Shown: positions 1 to 9,844, counted from the first letter of the stretch. The stretch is 64,000 nucleotides of DNA from Immundisolibacter sp. (GCF_014359565.1 NZ_JACIZD010000002.1:124001-188000), one strand, 5' to 3'. A program made the numbers and translations. Notes: generated by a model not told the origin, from the letters alone.

Positions 1-329
1 AAGTACAACTCGCGGGCAATCTGGCTGACTTCCTCGACCAGCACACTGTTCACCGGCTGGCCTTCGGCCGTGGTCTGGTAGGTGACCAGGCGCGTGCCGA
101 GCATGGCCTCGGCAACCTGCGCCACCGCATCCGGGCTGTCCACCAGCTTCACGCCACCGGCCTTGCCGCGGCCACCGGCGTGAACTTGTGCCTTGACTAC
201 CCAGCGACTGCCGGGCACGCGGCCGGCCGCAGCCTTGGCAGCCTTGGGGCTGTCGGCGACTTCACCGCGCGGCGCGGCGATGCCGTAATCGGCAAACAGT
301 TGTTTTGCCTGGTATTCGTGCAGATTCAT
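1..329 (-). CDS. sucC: Succinyl-CoA synthetase beta subunit, N-terminal part (runs off the window)
   Basis: ADP-forming succinyl-CoA ligase beta chain of the TCA cycle, which couples succinyl-CoA cleavage to nucleoside triphosphate synthesis. About 109 N-terminal residues are visible, opening [20 protein letters not shown] and continuing into the ATP-grasp segment [19 protein letters not shown]. Both stretches are typical of SucC. The ATG at 329 is the natural start because it gives the family's exact N-terminus. The gene lies 123 nt downstream of lpd on the same strand, so it is probably the fourth gene of the suc operon; sucD would be expected beyond the window edge. The remaining C-terminal two-thirds of the protein is not visible. 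Confidence 0.95.
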   Translation of the reverse strand, partial: MNLHEYQAKQLFADYGIAAPRGEVADSPKAAKAAAGRVPGSRWVVKAQVHAGGRGKAGGVKLVDSPDAVAQVAEAMLGTRLVTYQTTAEGQPVNSVLVEEVSQIARELY

Positions 330-452
330 GGATGTGATCTTTCCCTATGACTGAAGGGACGGCGCCCGGCCGCCTAACGGCCTGCCCGCTCCACGTTGCA
401 GGTATGTCATCGACCTGAAGACCCGGATGCAAGCCCCACTGCCTGCGCCGTC

Positions 453-1868
453 TCAGATATGTATCGCCCGCCGGTGGGCCGCGAGGGCCGCCTCATGCAG
501 CACTTCCGACAGGGTCGGGTGGGCATGCACGATGCGCGCGATGTCCTCGGCACTGGCGCAGAACTCCATCGCCACCACCGCCTCGGCAATCAGCTCCGAG
601 GCGTGTGGGCCGATGATGTGTACGCCCAGCACGCGGTCGGTTTCGGCATGGGCAAGCAGCTTCACCTGCCCCTGCGCGGCCTCCATGGCGCGCGCCCGAC
701 CGTTCGCCTGGAACGGAAAAACACCCGTCACATAGGGCACGCCCTCGGCCTTGAGGGCCTGCTCGGTGCGACCGACCCAGGCGATTTCCGGCCAAGTGTA
801 AATGATCCACGGGATGGTCCCGTAATCGACGTGGCAGTGCTGGCCGGCGATACCCTCGGCAACGGCAATCCCGTCCTCGGACGCGCGGTGCGCCAGCATC
901 GGCCCGCGCACCACATCACCGATGGCGTAGACCCCGGCGGCACTGGTCTGAAAGCGCCCATCGACGGGAATGAAGCCGCGCTCGTCGCGGCTCACGCCAG
1001 CGGCGTCCAGGCCCAGATCATCCGTTACCGGCTGGCGACCAACCGCAACGATCAGCCGGTCGAACTGTGCCTGCTGCGCGCCGGCGGCGTCCTCGAAATC
1101 GACCGCAACCTGCCCGGCTGCGACCTGTGCGCCGGTCACCTTGGCGCCCAGCCGAATGTCCAGCCCCTGGGCAGTGAATTCCTTGCGTGCAATTGCCGCG
1201 ATGGCACGATCCGCAGCCGGCAGGAATTCCGGCAGCGCCTCCAGCAAGGTCACCTGGCTGCCCAGGCGCGACCACACGCTGCCCAGTTCCAGACCGATCA
1301 CGCCCGCGCCGATGATGCCCAGGCGCGCCGGCACGGCCGTGAAGTCGAGCGCCCCCGCCGAATCGACGATGTGTTCGCCATCGACCGGTGCCACGCTCAG
1401 CGGCGTCGGCCGCGAGCCGGTCGCGATCAGGATGTGCTGCGCGGCAACGGTTTGCACCGCGCCATCGGTGGCCGTCACCTGCACCTGGCCATCGCCCAGC
1501 AGGCGCGCCGTGCCCTGCAGCCAGGCAATGCCGTTTTTCGTGAAGAGACCCTTGATGCCGCCGGTGAACTGGGCGACGATCCTGTCCTTGCGGGCCACCA
1601 TGGCGGCCGGGTCGATGCTGACCTCGCCCACGGTGATGCCATGCGCGCCAAGGCCGTGCCGGGCGCGGTGGTACTGCTCGGACGATTCGAGCAGCGCCTT
1701 GGACGGGATGCAGCCCACGTTCAGGCAGGTACCGCCCAGGGCCGGCTTGCCGTCCTTGCCGATCCAGCGCTCCACGCAGGCCACGCGCATGCCCAGCTGG
1801 GCGGCGCGAATGGCCGCCACGTAGCCGCCCGGCCCGGCGCCGATTACCAACAGATCGTAGCGGTCCAT
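453..1868 (-). CDS. lpdA: Dihydrolipoyl dehydrogenase (E3)
   Basis: FAD-dependent E3 component that reoxidises the dihydrolipoyl groups of the 2-oxoglutarate dehydrogenase complex and passes electrons to NAD+. About 471 residues, normal for the family. Visible are the FAD-binding GAGPGG near residues 10-15, the redox-active disulfide in GGTCLNVGCIPSK (C48 and C53), a second nucleotide-binding segment GIIGAGVIGLELGSVW, and the C-terminal catalytic pair in HPTLSE (about H450 and E455). The ATG at 1868 is preferred over a TTG at 1874 because it begins MDRYDLLVIGAG and follows the sucB stop by 2 nt. Its place in the operon suggests it serves mainly the oxoglutarate complex, though sharing with other 2-oxoacid dehydrogenases is possible. 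Confidence 0.96.
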   Translation of the reverse strand: MDRYDLLVIGAGPGGYVAAIRAAQLGMRVACVERWIGKDGKPALGGTCLNVGCIPSKALLESSEQYHRARHGLGAHGITVGEVSIDPAAMVARKDRIVAQFTGGIKGLFTKNGIAWLQGTARLLGDGQVQVTATDGAVQTVAAQHILIATGSRPTPLSVAPVDGEHIVDSAGALDFTAVPARLGIIGAGVIGLELGSVWSRLGSQVTLLEALPEFLPAADRAIAAIARKEFTAQGLDIRLGAKVTGAQVAAGQVAVDFEDAAGAQQAQFDRLIVAVGRQPVTDDLGLDAAGVSRDERGFIPVDGRFQTSAAGVYAIGDVVRGPMLAHRASEDGIAVAEGIAGQHCHVDYGTIPWIIYTWPEIAWVGRTEQALKAEGVPYVTGVFPFQANGRARAMEAAQGQVKLLAHAETDRVLGVHIIGPHASELIAEAVVAMEFCASAEDIARIVHAHPTLSEVLHEAALAAHRRAIHI

Positions 1869-1870
1869 GC

Positions 1871-3070
1871 TCAAAGCCCCAGCAGCAGGCGGGCCGGGTC
1901 TTCCAGCGACTGCTTGATGGCGACCAGGAACTGCACCGCCTCGCGTCCGTCGATCAGGCGGTGATCGTAGGACAGGGCCAGGTACATGATCGGCCGCACC
2001 ACCACCTGACCGTGCTCCACCACCGGCCGCTCGACGATGTTGTGCATGCCAAGGATGGCGCTTTGCGGCGGGTTCAGGATCGGCGTCGACAGCATGGAGC
2101 CGAAGATGCCGCCGTTGGTGATCGAGAAGGTGCCGCCGGACAGTTCCTCCAGCGTCAGCTTGTTCTCGCCGGCGCGGCGGCCGAAATCGGCGATAGCTTT
2201 CTCGATGTCGGCAAACGACATCTGCCCGGCATCGCGCAGGGTCGGCACCACCAACCCGCGCGGGCTGCTGACGGCGATGCCGATGTCGAAATAGCCGTGA
2301 TAAACAACATCGCTGCCGTCGATGGAAGCATTGACCAGCGGGAACTTCCTGAGCGCCTCGACGGCGGCCCTGACGAAGAACGACATGAAACCGAGCTTCA
2401 CGCCGTGGATCTTCTCGAAAGCCTCTCGGTGACGGGCGCGCAGGTCCATCACCGGCTGCATGTTGACTTCGTTGAAGGTGGTCAGGATGGCGGCGGTGCG
2501 CTGCGCCTCGACCAGCCGCTCGGCAATGCGCTGGCGGATGCGCGTCATTGGCACGCGCTGCTCGGGGCGTTCTGCGGCCGGCTGCGCCGCCAACTCGGTA
2601 GTCGCTGTGGGCGCCCGCTGCGCCACCGCCGCGAGCACGTCTTCCTTGATCACCCGACCGTCGCGGCCGCTGCCGCTGAGCGTCGCCGTCTCCACACCCT
2701 GCTCCACCGCCAGCTTGCGCGCCGCCGGGCTGGCTGCCGCACTGCCCGCGGCGGGCCGGATCTCGGCCACCGGCTGCGGCTGCGGTGCCATGTCCGGCGC
2801 AGCAGCCACCGCGCCGGCAATCGGCGCCGTGGCGCTGGTGTCCAAGGTCGCCAGCAGCTCGCCGGAATGCACCGTGGCGCCACCGGGCTGGTGAATGGCG
2901 GTCAGCACGCCGTCGGCCGGCGCCACCACTTCCAGCACCACCTTGTCGGTTTCGACGTCGATCAGGTTCTCGTCGCGTCGCACCGCGTCACCGGGCTGCT
3001 TGCGCCACTGCAGCAGCGTGGCTTCGGCGACGGATTCCGGCAGTACCGGCACCTTGATTTCGAGTTGCAT
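1871..3070 (-). CDS. sucB: Dihydrolipoyllysine-residue succinyltransferase (E2 of 2-oxoglutarate dehydrogenase)
   Basis: E2 core of the oxoglutarate dehydrogenase complex; it transfers the succinyl group from lipoyl-lysine to CoA. The 399 residues show an N-terminal lipoyl domain with the lipoylated lysine in ETDKVVLEV (about K43), an Ala/Pro-rich linker, an E3/E1-binding domain around 113-150 ([13 protein letters not shown]), and a C-terminal catalytic domain ending with [13 protein letters not shown] (H370 and D374 as catalytic residues). There is one lipoyl domain, as is usual for SucB. The start has a GGGAC motif 4 nt upstream. The gene sits 27 nt after sucA and 2 nt before lpd, so the three are very probably co-transcribed. 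Confidence 0.96.
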   Translation of the reverse strand: MQLEIKVPVLPESVAEATLLQWRKQPGDAVRRDENLIDVETDKVVLEVVAPADGVLTAIHQPGGATVHSGELLATLDTSATAPIAGAVAAAPDMAPQPQPVAEIRPAAGSAAASPAARKLAVEQGVETATLSGSGRDGRVIKEDVLAAVAQRAPTATTELAAQPAAERPEQRVPMTRIRQRIAERLVEAQRTAAILTTFNEVNMQPVMDLRARHREAFEKIHGVKLGFMSFFVRAAVEALRKFPLVNASIDGSDVVYHGYFDIGIAVSSPRGLVVPTLRDAGQMSFADIEKAIADFGRRAGENKLTLEELSGGTFSITNGGIFGSMLSTPILNPPQSAILGMHNIVERPVVEHGQVVVRPIMYLALSYDHRLIDGREAVQFLVAIKQSLEDPARLLLGL

Positions 3071-3097
3071 GTCAGTCCCGGGTTGAATGAACCACTT

Positions 3098-5929
3098 TCA
3101 GGCGGATTTTTGTTTGCGGGCGGCAGCGGCTTGTGCCGGCGCCAGGGCGTCGTCGACCAGCGCCTGTTGCTGCGCCTGGTGCAGGGCATAGCTGCCGACC
3201 GCCGGCGCCGCCGAACGCGGTCGACCAACGTAGCGCAAGCGCTGGCCGGCGGCCAGCGCGTCGGTCAGCTTGTGGCGAATCTGGTACCAGGCGCCCTGGT
3301 TCTGCGGCTCTTCCTGCACCCACAGCACCTCGGCGGCGGTACCGTAATTTGCCAGCTCGGCCGTCAGGCGCGCCATTGGGAACGGATACAGCTGCTCCAC
3401 GCGCACGATGGCGATGTCCTCGATTCCGCGCTCCTGGCGGGCCGCGTAAAGATCGAAATACACCTTGCCGCTGCACAGCAGCACGCGCCGCACCTGCGCC
3501 GGGTCGGGCCGCTGCGGGTCGCCGATCACCAGCTGGAACTCCCCGCCTGCAAGCTCGTCCAGCGTCGACACCGACAGCCGGTGCCGCAGCAGGCTCTTGG
3601 GCGTCATCACCACCAACGGGCGGCGGAAGCGGCGCAGCATCTGCCGGCGCAGCATGTGGAACATCTGCGCCGGCGTGGACGGCACGCATACCTGCATGTT
3701 CTGCTCGGCGCACAGCTGCATGAAGCGCTCCAGGCGCGCCGAGGAATGCTCCGGCCCCTGGCCCTCGTAGCCGTGCGGCAGCAGCAGCACCATGCCGCAC
3801 AGGCGTTGCCACTTGGCCTCCGATGAGCTGATGAACTGGTCGATCACCACCTGCGCGCCGTTGGCGAAATCGCCGAACTGCGCCTCCCAGATCACCATCG
3901 TCTGCGGGTCGGCGCTGGCGTAGCCGTACTCGAAACCGAGCACGGCCTCCTCCGACAGCAGCGAATCGATGACCAGGAAACTGGGCTGGCCGGGCTGCAG
4001 GTGTTGCAGCGGCACGTGGCGCTGCGCCTGCTCCGGCGCGTCCAGGTCCTGGTTGTGCAGGACGGCATGGCGGTGCGAGAAGGTGCCGCGACCGCTGTCC
4101 TGACCGGACAGGCGCACCCGGTAGCCTTCCGTCAGCAGCGTGGCATAGGCCAGCGTCTCGGCGCAGCCCCAGTCCAGAGGCAGCGCGCCGGCCGTCATTT
4201 GCCTGCGATCGTCCAGCATCTTGGCCACCCGCGGGTGGACCTTGAAGCCGGCCGGAATCGTTGTCAGCTTCTCGCCGAGCCCGCGCAGGGTGTCCAGTGG
4301 CACGGCCGTTGATGCCGGTTCGGTCCACAGGGTATTCATGTACGGCGCCCAATCGATGGCCAGCAGCGGGCGCTGGTCGCTCATCGGCAGCGGCGCCACG
4401 CACTCGCCGCGGTCGAGCGCCTGCTGGTAGGCCTCGGCCAGGGCCTGTGCCTGGCCGCCGGCAAGCACGCCGGCACTTTCCAGGCGCCGCGCGTACAGCT
4501 CGCGCACGCTCGGGTGGCTGGCAATCTTCGCGTACATGCGCGGCTGGGTGATGGCCGGCTCGTCGGCCTCGTTGTGACCCTGCCGGCGGTAGCAGACCAG
4601 ATCGATGACCACGTCGCTGCCGAAGGCAAGGCGAAAATCCAGCGCCAGCCGCGTCACGAACAGCAGCGCCTCCGGGTCGTCGCCGTTGACGTGGAACACC
4701 GGCGCCTGCGTCAGCCGGGCGATCTCGGTGCAGTAGTAGGTCGAGCGGGCATCGGCCGGGTTGCTGGTGGTGAAGCCGATCTGGTTGTTGATGACGATGT
4801 GCAGCGTGCCGCCGGTGGCGTAGCCGCGCGTCTTGGCCAGGTTCAGGGTCTCCATCACCACGCCCTGCCCGGCAAACGCGGCATCGCCGTGGATCAGCAG
4901 CGGAATCACCTGCTGGCGGGCCCAATCACCGCGGCGCTCCTGGCGCGCCCGCACCGAACCTTCGACCACCGGGTTGATGATTTCAAGATGCGAGGGGTTG
5001 AAGGCCAGCGTCAGGTGGATCGGTCCGCCCGGCGTGATCGGATCGGCCGAAAAGCCCTGGTGATACTTGACGTCGCCGGAGCCGATGACTTCGGCCTTGC
5101 CCTCGAACTCGGCGAACAGCTCCCGCGGCTGCTTGCCAAGGATATTGACCAGCACGTTCAGGCGGCCGCGGTGGGCCATGCCGATGACCAGTTCCTTGAC
5201 GTCGGCCGACCCGGCCCGGCGCACGATTTCATCCAGCACCGGGATCAGGCCGTCACCGCCTTCCAGCGAGAAACGCTTCTGGCCGACGTAGCGACGATGC
5301 AGGTACCGCTCCAGCCCCTCGGCGGCGGTCAGCGCCTGCAGGATCTGCCGCTGCTCGGCCTCGTTCAGCACCGCGCGCCCGCGGCCGGCCTCGATGCGCT
5401 GACGCAGCCACTCGACCTGCGCCGAATCGGACTTGTAGGCGTACTCGAAGCCGATGGCGCCACAGTAGGTCGCCTCCAGCGCCGATAGCAGCTCGCGCAG
5501 CGGTGCACCGGTCGGCAGCGGGAAATTGCCGGCAGCGAACTGCAGGTCCAGATCGTCCTTCGTCAGGCCGTGGTAATCCAGGCTCAGGCTCGGCACCTCC
5601 ATCGGTTCCTGCAACTGCAGCGGATCGGTGCGCGCCCGCAGGTGGCCGCGCTGGCGATATTCGTTGATCAGCTGCTGTACCGCGTTCTGCTTTTGCAGGC
5701 GCTGCAAGTCGCCGCTGGAGGCGGCCAGCTGCAGCGTCGCCGGGCGCGTGGCGCGCTCGCGAAACCGTGCCTGCACCGCCCCATGACTTGCACCGACCGG
5801 GGCGTTGCCCCAGGACTCGAACTCGCGCCGCCACGGCGTGGGGACGCTGGCCGGATCGGCCAGAAAATCCTCGTACAGCGCCTCGATGAAACCGACACTG
5901 CCGAAACCAAGACTGGAGCTGGCGTCCAT
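3098..5929 (-). CDS. sucA: 2-oxoglutarate dehydrogenase E1 component
   Basis: Thiamine-diphosphate-dependent E1 that decarboxylates 2-oxoglutarate and succinylates the lipoyl group of SucB. About 943 residues, close to the usual 930-950. The N-terminus (FIEALYEDFLADPASV, then PTPWRREF) is the SucA E2-binding region. Recognisable further on are GMAHRGRLNVLVN, GDAAFAGQGVVMETLNLAK (ThDP region) and GYEGQGPEHSSARLERF. The reading frame stays open far upstream across argH, but that part is antisense. The ATG at 5929 has GGGA 6 nt upstream; an alternative ATG at 5941 would add four residues. It is the first gene of sucA-sucB-lpd-sucC. Confidence 0.96.
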   Translation of the reverse strand: MDASSSLGFGSVGFIEALYEDFLADPASVPTPWRREFESWGNAPVGASHGAVQARFRERATRPATLQLAASSGDLQRLQKQNAVQQLINEYRQRGHLRARTDPLQLQEPMEVPSLSLDYHGLTKDDLDLQFAAGNFPLPTGAPLRELLSALEATYCGAIGFEYAYKSDSAQVEWLRQRIEAGRGRAVLNEAEQRQILQALTAAEGLERYLHRRYVGQKRFSLEGGDGLIPVLDEIVRRAGSADVKELVIGMAHRGRLNVLVNILGKQPRELFAEFEGKAEVIGSGDVKYHQGFSADPITPGGPIHLTLAFNPSHLEIINPVVEGSVRARQERRGDWARQQVIPLLIHGDAAFAGQGVVMETLNLAKTRGYATGGTLHIVINNQIGFTTSNPADARSTYYCTEIARLTQAPVFHVNGDDPEALLFVTRLALDFRLAFGSDVVIDLVCYRRQGHNEADEPAITQPRMYAKIASHPSVRELYARRLESAGVLAGGQAQALAEAYQQALDRGECVAPLPMSDQRPLLAIDWAPYMNTLWTEPASTAVPLDTLRGLGEKLTTIPAGFKVHPRVAKMLDDRRQMTAGALPLDWGCAETLAYATLLTEGYRVRLSGQDSGRGTFSHRHAVLHNQDLDAPEQAQRHVPLQHLQPGQPSFLVIDSLLSEEAVLGFEYGYASADPQTMVIWEAQFGDFANGAQVVIDQFISSSEAKWQRLCGMVLLLPHGYEGQGPEHSSARLERFMQLCAEQNMQVCVPSTPAQMFHMLRRQMLRRFRRPLVVMTPKSLLRHRLSVSTLDELAGGEFQLVIGDPQRPDPAQVRRVLLCSGKVYFDLYAARQERGIEDIAIVRVEQLYPFPMARLTAELANYGTAAEVLWVQEEPQNQGAWYQIRHKLTDALAAGQRLRYVGRPRSAAPAVGSYALHQAQQQALVDDALAPAQAAAARKQKSA

Positions 5930-5961
5930 CACAGATCCCATACCCGTTAGATTTGTGCCCG

Positions 5962-5991
5962 ATTTTACGGCCAGCGGGCCCCGTATCTGAA
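5962..5991 (-). promoter_or_regulatory. Candidate sigma-70 promoter of the suc operon
   Basis: On the minus strand a TAAAAT box (5962-5967) is preceded at 18 nt by TTCAGA (5986-5991), giving 5/6 and 4/6 matches to consensus. Transcription would start about 25 nt before the sucA ATG. This is a by-eye match in GC-rich DNA with no experimental support. Confidence 0.4.
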
Positions 5992-6027
5992 ACGCCTCCC
6001 ATCCGGCAGGCCTTGCGGCCGGCCCGA

Positions 6028-6438
6028 TCAGCCGCGCTCGAGAGCCTGCAGCGGCTCCAGCCGCGCCCGATGATGGCCCTGCGCGTGAATGCGCGCGGCA
6101 TGTCTCAGATGGGTCAGGCGCAGCACCACGGCGGCCACCAGCGCAGTCAGCATCAGGTTGGGCGCCATCAGCCAGCCGAGCAGGGCGGCGCCCGCCGGCA
6201 ACAGGCCCAACCAGACAGCGGCAGCGGTACCGATTAGCCCCACCCACTGCAGCGCGAGCGACCACAGGCCCAGGCGCGGCCAGAAGCGGTCGGCCTCCAG
6301 CGGCTGCGCCAGGGCCAGCAGCAAGGCCAGCAGCTGCGCGCCCACCACCACCGCCAGCACCGCCCGCGGCTGGCACAGGTCCGGCACAAAGCCGCCGTCC
6401 GGGGCGCGTTGGTCCGCTATAATCGCAGGCTCCGCCAC
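6028..6438 (-). pseudogene. Truncated AlgZ/FimS (LytS-like) sensor kinase: membrane domain only
   Basis: This short frame encodes about 136 residues. It opens with [10 protein letters not shown], reaches [20 protein letters not shown], and contains about four hydrophobic helices. It ends RARLEPLQALERG followed by stop. The [12 protein letters not shown] block and the helices resemble the N-terminal membrane domain of AlgZ/FimS kinases, and the tail corresponds to the point where those proteins continue LQALQARIRPHFLFN into the kinase domain. Here the dimerisation/His-box and ATPase parts are missing and sucA follows. argH is divergent, as it is beside algZ-algR in Pseudomonas. The GTG at 6438 has GGGAGG 6 nt upstream; an ATG at 6456 overlaps the argH start. 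It is probably a remnant left by a rearrangement, though a functional membrane stub cannot be excluded. Confidence 0.6.
6418..6423 (+). promoter_or_regulatory. Candidate -10 box for argH
   Basis: A perfect TATAAT lies 31 nt before the argH ATG. No convincing -35 hexamer is seen at 16-18 nt spacing, so only the -10 is claimed. The box falls inside the first codons of the divergent truncated kinase frame. Confidence 0.4.
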
Positions 6439-6454
6439 GCCCGCCCTCCCGCCC

Positions 6455-7858
6455 ATGTCCGAAGCACCCCGCAAACCCTGGGGCGGCCGTTTCGCCGAGC
6501 CCACCGACGCCTTTGTCGAGCGTTTCACCGCCTCGGTTGGCTTCGACCAGCGCCTGGCCCGCCACGACATTATGGGTTCCATCGCCCACGCCCGGATGCT
6601 GGGCCGGGTGGCGGTGTTGGGCGAGGCCGAAGTCACCGCCATCGTCGCCGGCCTGCAGGGCATCGGTGCCGATATCCAGGCGGGCCGTTTTCAGTGGCAG
6701 GTAGCGCTCGAAGACGTGCACATGAACATCGAGACGGCGCTGGTGGAGCGCATCGGCGAGGTCGGCAAGAAGCTGCACACCGGCCGCTCGCGCAACGACC
6801 AGGTGGCCACCGACGTGCGCCTGTGGCTGCGCGACGAGCTCGACGCCATCGACGGCCAGCTGCACGAGGTGCTGACCGTCCTGGTGGATTTGGCCGAACG
6901 CGAGGCCGACACCCTGATGCCGGGCTTCACGCACCTTCAGACGGCGCAGCCGATCACGTTTGGCCACCACCTGCTGGCCTGGTTCGAGATGCTGGCGCGC
7001 GACCGCGAGCGCTTTGCCGACTGCCGGCGGCGGGTCAACGTCATGCCGCTGGGCGCCGCGGCGCTGGCCGGTACCAGCTTTCCGATCGACCGCCTGTACA
7101 CGGCGCAACTGCTCGGCTTCGACCGGCCGGCCGAGAACTCGCTCGACGCCGTCAGCGACCGCGACTTCGCCATCGAATTCGTGTCCGCGGCGGCGCTGCT
7201 GATGACGCATTTCTCGCGCATGTCCGAGGAACTGGTGCTGTGGTCCTCGGCGCAGTTCGGCTTCATCAGCCTGGCCGATGCCTGGTGCACCGGCTCGTCG
7301 ATCATGCCGCAGAAGAAAAACCCCGACGTGCCGGAGCTGCTGCGCGGCAAGACCGGCCGCGTCAACGGCCACCTGGTGGCGCTGCTGACGCTGATGAAGG
7401 CGCAGCCGCTGGCCTACAACAAGGACAACCAGGAAGACAAGGAACCGCTGTTCGACACCGTCGATACCGTGCGCGACAGCCTGACTGCGGTGGCCGGCAT
7501 GCTGCCCGGGATGACCGTGAATGCCGAGCGCATGCGCAGCGCAGCACGCGCCGGCTTTGCCACCGCCACGGATCTCGCCGACTACCTGGTGCGCCGCGGG
7601 CTGCCGTTTCGGGATGCCCATGAGGTCGTCGGCCGCGCCGTGCGCGAGGGCGTCGTCACTGGACGCGATCTCGCCGAGTTCACGCTGGACGAACTGCGAG
7701 CGTTCTCGCCGCTGATCGAGGCCGACGTGTTCGCCGTATTGACGCTCGAAGGCTCGGTTGCCGCGCGCGATCACCTGGGCGGCACGGCACCGGCGCAGGT
7801 ACGGGCCGCCGCGGCGCGGGCCCGCGCCCGGCTTGACAATTTCCAGGGCGCCCGCTGA
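6455..7858 (+). CDS. argH: Argininosuccinate lyase
   Basis: Cytosolic enzyme of the last step of arginine biosynthesis, splitting argininosuccinate into arginine and fumarate. The 467 residues match the family length. The N-terminus [20 protein letters not shown] and [20 protein letters not shown] are typical. The fumarase/aspartase-superfamily signature [12 protein letters not shown], which contributes the flexible catalytic loop, lies near residues 279-290. The ATG at 6455 gives the standard N-terminus. It is divergent from the truncated kinase and followed by pckG on the same strand about 100 nt later. Confidence 0.97.
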   Translation: MSEAPRKPWGGRFAEPTDAFVERFTASVGFDQRLARHDIMGSIAHARMLGRVAVLGEAEVTAIVAGLQGIGADIQAGRFQWQVALEDVHMNIETALVERIGEVGKKLHTGRSRNDQVATDVRLWLRDELDAIDGQLHEVLTVLVDLAEREADTLMPGFTHLQTAQPITFGHHLLAWFEMLARDRERFADCRRRVNVMPLGAAALAGTSFPIDRLYTAQLLGFDRPAENSLDAVSDRDFAIEFVSAAALLMTHFSRMSEELVLWSSAQFGFISLADAWCTGSSIMPQKKNPDVPELLRGKTGRVNGHLVALLTLMKAQPLAYNKDNQEDKEPLFDTVDTVRDSLTAVAGMLPGMTVNAERMRSAARAGFATATDLADYLVRRGLPFRDAHEVVGRAVREGVVTGRDLAEFTLDELRAFSPLIEADVFAVLTLEGSVAARDHLGGTAPAQVRAAAARARARLDNFQGAR

Positions 7859-7960
7859 AGCTCATGGGCTTTTGATGGCAACTCGGCCCCGCGTTGACGG
7901 GGCCCGGATCGCCGCGTCAGGGATGTTCGCGGTACACAGGTGTAACGGGGGAATTTGCTC

Positions 7961-9715
7961 ATGACGTCGAATCAGGCACTTGCGGACTGGGTCCGCGAGG
8001 TGGCAGCGCTCACGCAACCGGACCGGATTCACTGGTGCGACGGGTCGCAGGCCGAATACGATGCGCTGATCGCCGGCATGCTGCAAAGCGGCACCCTGAT
8101 CGAGCTGGATCAAGAAACCCGCCCGCGCTGCTACCTGCATCGCTCGGACCCGTCCGACGTGGCGCGCACCGAGCACCTGACCTTCGTGTGCACACCCGAG
8201 CGCGACGATGCCGGCCCGAACAACCAGTGGATGAGCCCGGCCGACGCGCACGCCAGGATGGACGCGCTGTTTGCCGGCGCCATGCGCGGGCGCACGCTGT
8301 ACGTGGTGCCGTACTGCATGGGCCCGCTCGACTCGCCGCTGGCGCGCTGCGGTGTGGAGATCACCGACAGCCCGTACGTGGCCGCCAGCATGCGCATCAT
8401 GACCCGCATGGGCGCGCCGGCGCTCAGGCGCATCGAACGCGAGGGCAGCTTCGTGCGCGGCCTGCATTCGCTCGGTGACCTGCACCCCGAGCGGCGTTTC
8501 ATCATGCATTTCCCGCACGAGCTGTCCATCCAGAGCATCGGCTCCGGCTACGGCGGCAACGCTCTGCTGGGCAAGAAATGCCACGCACTGCGCATCGCCT
8601 CCTACCAAGCCCGCCAGGAAGGCTGGCTGGCCGAGCACATGTTGATCATGGGCATCGAAGACCCACAGGGCCGCCTGCACTATATCGCCGCAGCCTTTCC
8701 GTCGGCCTGCGGCAAGACCAACATGGCGATGCTGATCCCGCCCCAGGAATACCAGGGCTGGAAGGTGAAAACCATCGGCGACGACATCGCCTGGCTGCAC
8801 GTCGGCGACGATGGCCGGCTGTGGGCCATCAACCCCGAGGCGGGTTTCTTCGGCGTGGCGCCCGGCACCAGCCGGCACACCAACGCCAATGCCGTCGACA
8901 TGCTGCAGCACGACACCATCTTCACCAACGTGGCGCTTACCGAGGACGGCCGGCCGTGGTGGGAGGGGCTGTCGGACGAGACGCCGGCCTATGACTGGCA
9001 GGGGCGCCCGTACGATCCGGCCAACGGCCCGGCCGCGCATCCGAATTCACGCTTTACCGTGGCGGCGCGTCAGTGCGCGTCCTGGTCGGATGCCGCCGAG
9101 CGGCCGTCCGGCGTGCCGATTACCGCGATCATCTTTGGCGGCCGGCGCGCCTCGCTGGCGCCGCTGGTGCTGGAAGCCAAGAACTGGCAGCACGGCGTGC
9201 TGCTGGGCGCCTCGATGGCGTCGGAAACCACCGCCGCGGCCACCGGCCAGGTGGGCGTGGTGCGGCGCGACCCGATGGCCATGCAGCCGTTTTGCGGTTA
9301 CCACTTCGGTGATTACTGGGCGCACTGGCTGGCCACCGGCGCGCGCCTGAGCCAGGCGCCCGGCATCTATCAGGTCAACTGGTTCCGCCGCGATGCCGAA
9401 CGCCGCTTCCTGTGGCCCGGCTACGGCGAGAACCTGCGCGTGCTCAAGTGGATCATCGAGCGCTGCCAGGGCAGCATCGACGCCCAGGAAACGCCGGTCG
9501 GCAACCTGCCCCTGCACGGCGACATCGACCTGACTGGGCTGGATGTATCGCATGAGCACATGCGCCAGCTCACGCACATCGAGCCGCAGGACTGGCTCAG
9601 CGAGATGGACGAGGTGGCGAGCTTCCTGCACGGCTATGGCCCGCGGGTGCCGCAGGCCCTGCACGAGGAGCGTGAGCGGGTCAGCCAGGGCCTGCGCCAG
9701 CAAGCCGGGGGCTGA
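7961..9715 (+). CDS. pckG: Phosphoenolpyruvate carboxykinase (GTP)
   Basis: Gluconeogenic enzyme converting oxaloacetate and GTP to PEP, GDP and CO2. The 584 residues and motifs place it in the GTP-dependent family, not the ATP family more usual in gammaproteobacteria. Visible are SGYGGNALLGKKCHALRIAS (substrate/metal region), the P-loop with reactive cysteine FPSACGKTNMAM near residues 245-257, and GDDIAWLHVGDDGRLWAINP. The ATG at 7961 has a GGGGGA motif about 8 nt upstream; a TTG at 7955 is too close to it. The gap after argH holds a GC hairpin without a T-tract (7885-7904) and a small dyad TACAC-AG-GTGTA (7933-7944) of unknown meaning. Confidence 0.95.
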   Translation: MTSNQALADWVREVAALTQPDRIHWCDGSQAEYDALIAGMLQSGTLIELDQETRPRCYLHRSDPSDVARTEHLTFVCTPERDDAGPNNQWMSPADAHARMDALFAGAMRGRTLYVVPYCMGPLDSPLARCGVEITDSPYVAASMRIMTRMGAPALRRIEREGSFVRGLHSLGDLHPERRFIMHFPHELSIQSIGSGYGGNALLGKKCHALRIASYQARQEGWLAEHMLIMGIEDPQGRLHYIAAAFPSACGKTNMAMLIPPQEYQGWKVKTIGDDIAWLHVGDDGRLWAINPEAGFFGVAPGTSRHTNANAVDMLQHDTIFTNVALTEDGRPWWEGLSDETPAYDWQGRPYDPANGPAAHPNSRFTVAARQCASWSDAAERPSGVPITAIIFGGRRASLAPLVLEAKNWQHGVLLGASMASETTAAATGQVGVVRRDPMAMQPFCGYHFGDYWAHWLATGARLSQAPGIYQVNWFRRDAERRFLWPGYGENLRVLKWIIERCQGSIDAQETPVGNLPLHGDIDLTGLDVSHEHMRQLTHIEPQDWLSEMDEVASFLHGYGPRVPQALHEERERVSQGLRQQAGG

Positions 9716-9769
9716 CGGCGCCGGCAGCCGGTCATTCGGGTCTGCGGGGCGCTTCTCCCGTAACAAAAA

Positions 9770-9805
9770 AGCCGGCCGGGGGTGGTTTCCCCGAGCCGGC
9801 TTTTT
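9770..9805. terminator. Bidirectional intrinsic terminator between pckG and pnp
   Basis: The stem pairs GCCGGC (9771-9776) with GCCGGC (9795-9800) and GGGG with CCCC inside. An A-run lies on the left (9765-9770) and a T-run on the right (9801-9805), so it can end both the plus-strand pckG and the minus-strand pnp transcripts. Confidence 0.85.
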
Positions 9806-9844
9806 AATTGTCTGACGGTCCGCCTACGGCCGGACCGTCCCCTG

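Noticed and set aside
5930-7774. Upstream continuation of the sucA frame across argH
   Set aside because: The added residues are the antisense of argH and have no domain; the SucA N-terminus begins at 5929 with a ribosome site.
7885-7904. GGCCCC/GGGGCC hairpin after argH as a terminator
   Set aside because: There is no T-tract after the stem, and such GC palindromes are frequent in this DNA.
7933-7944. Small dyad TACAC-AG-GTGTA upstream of pckG
   Set aside because: Five-bp arms are expected by chance at this scale and no known operator matches clearly; noted with pckG only.
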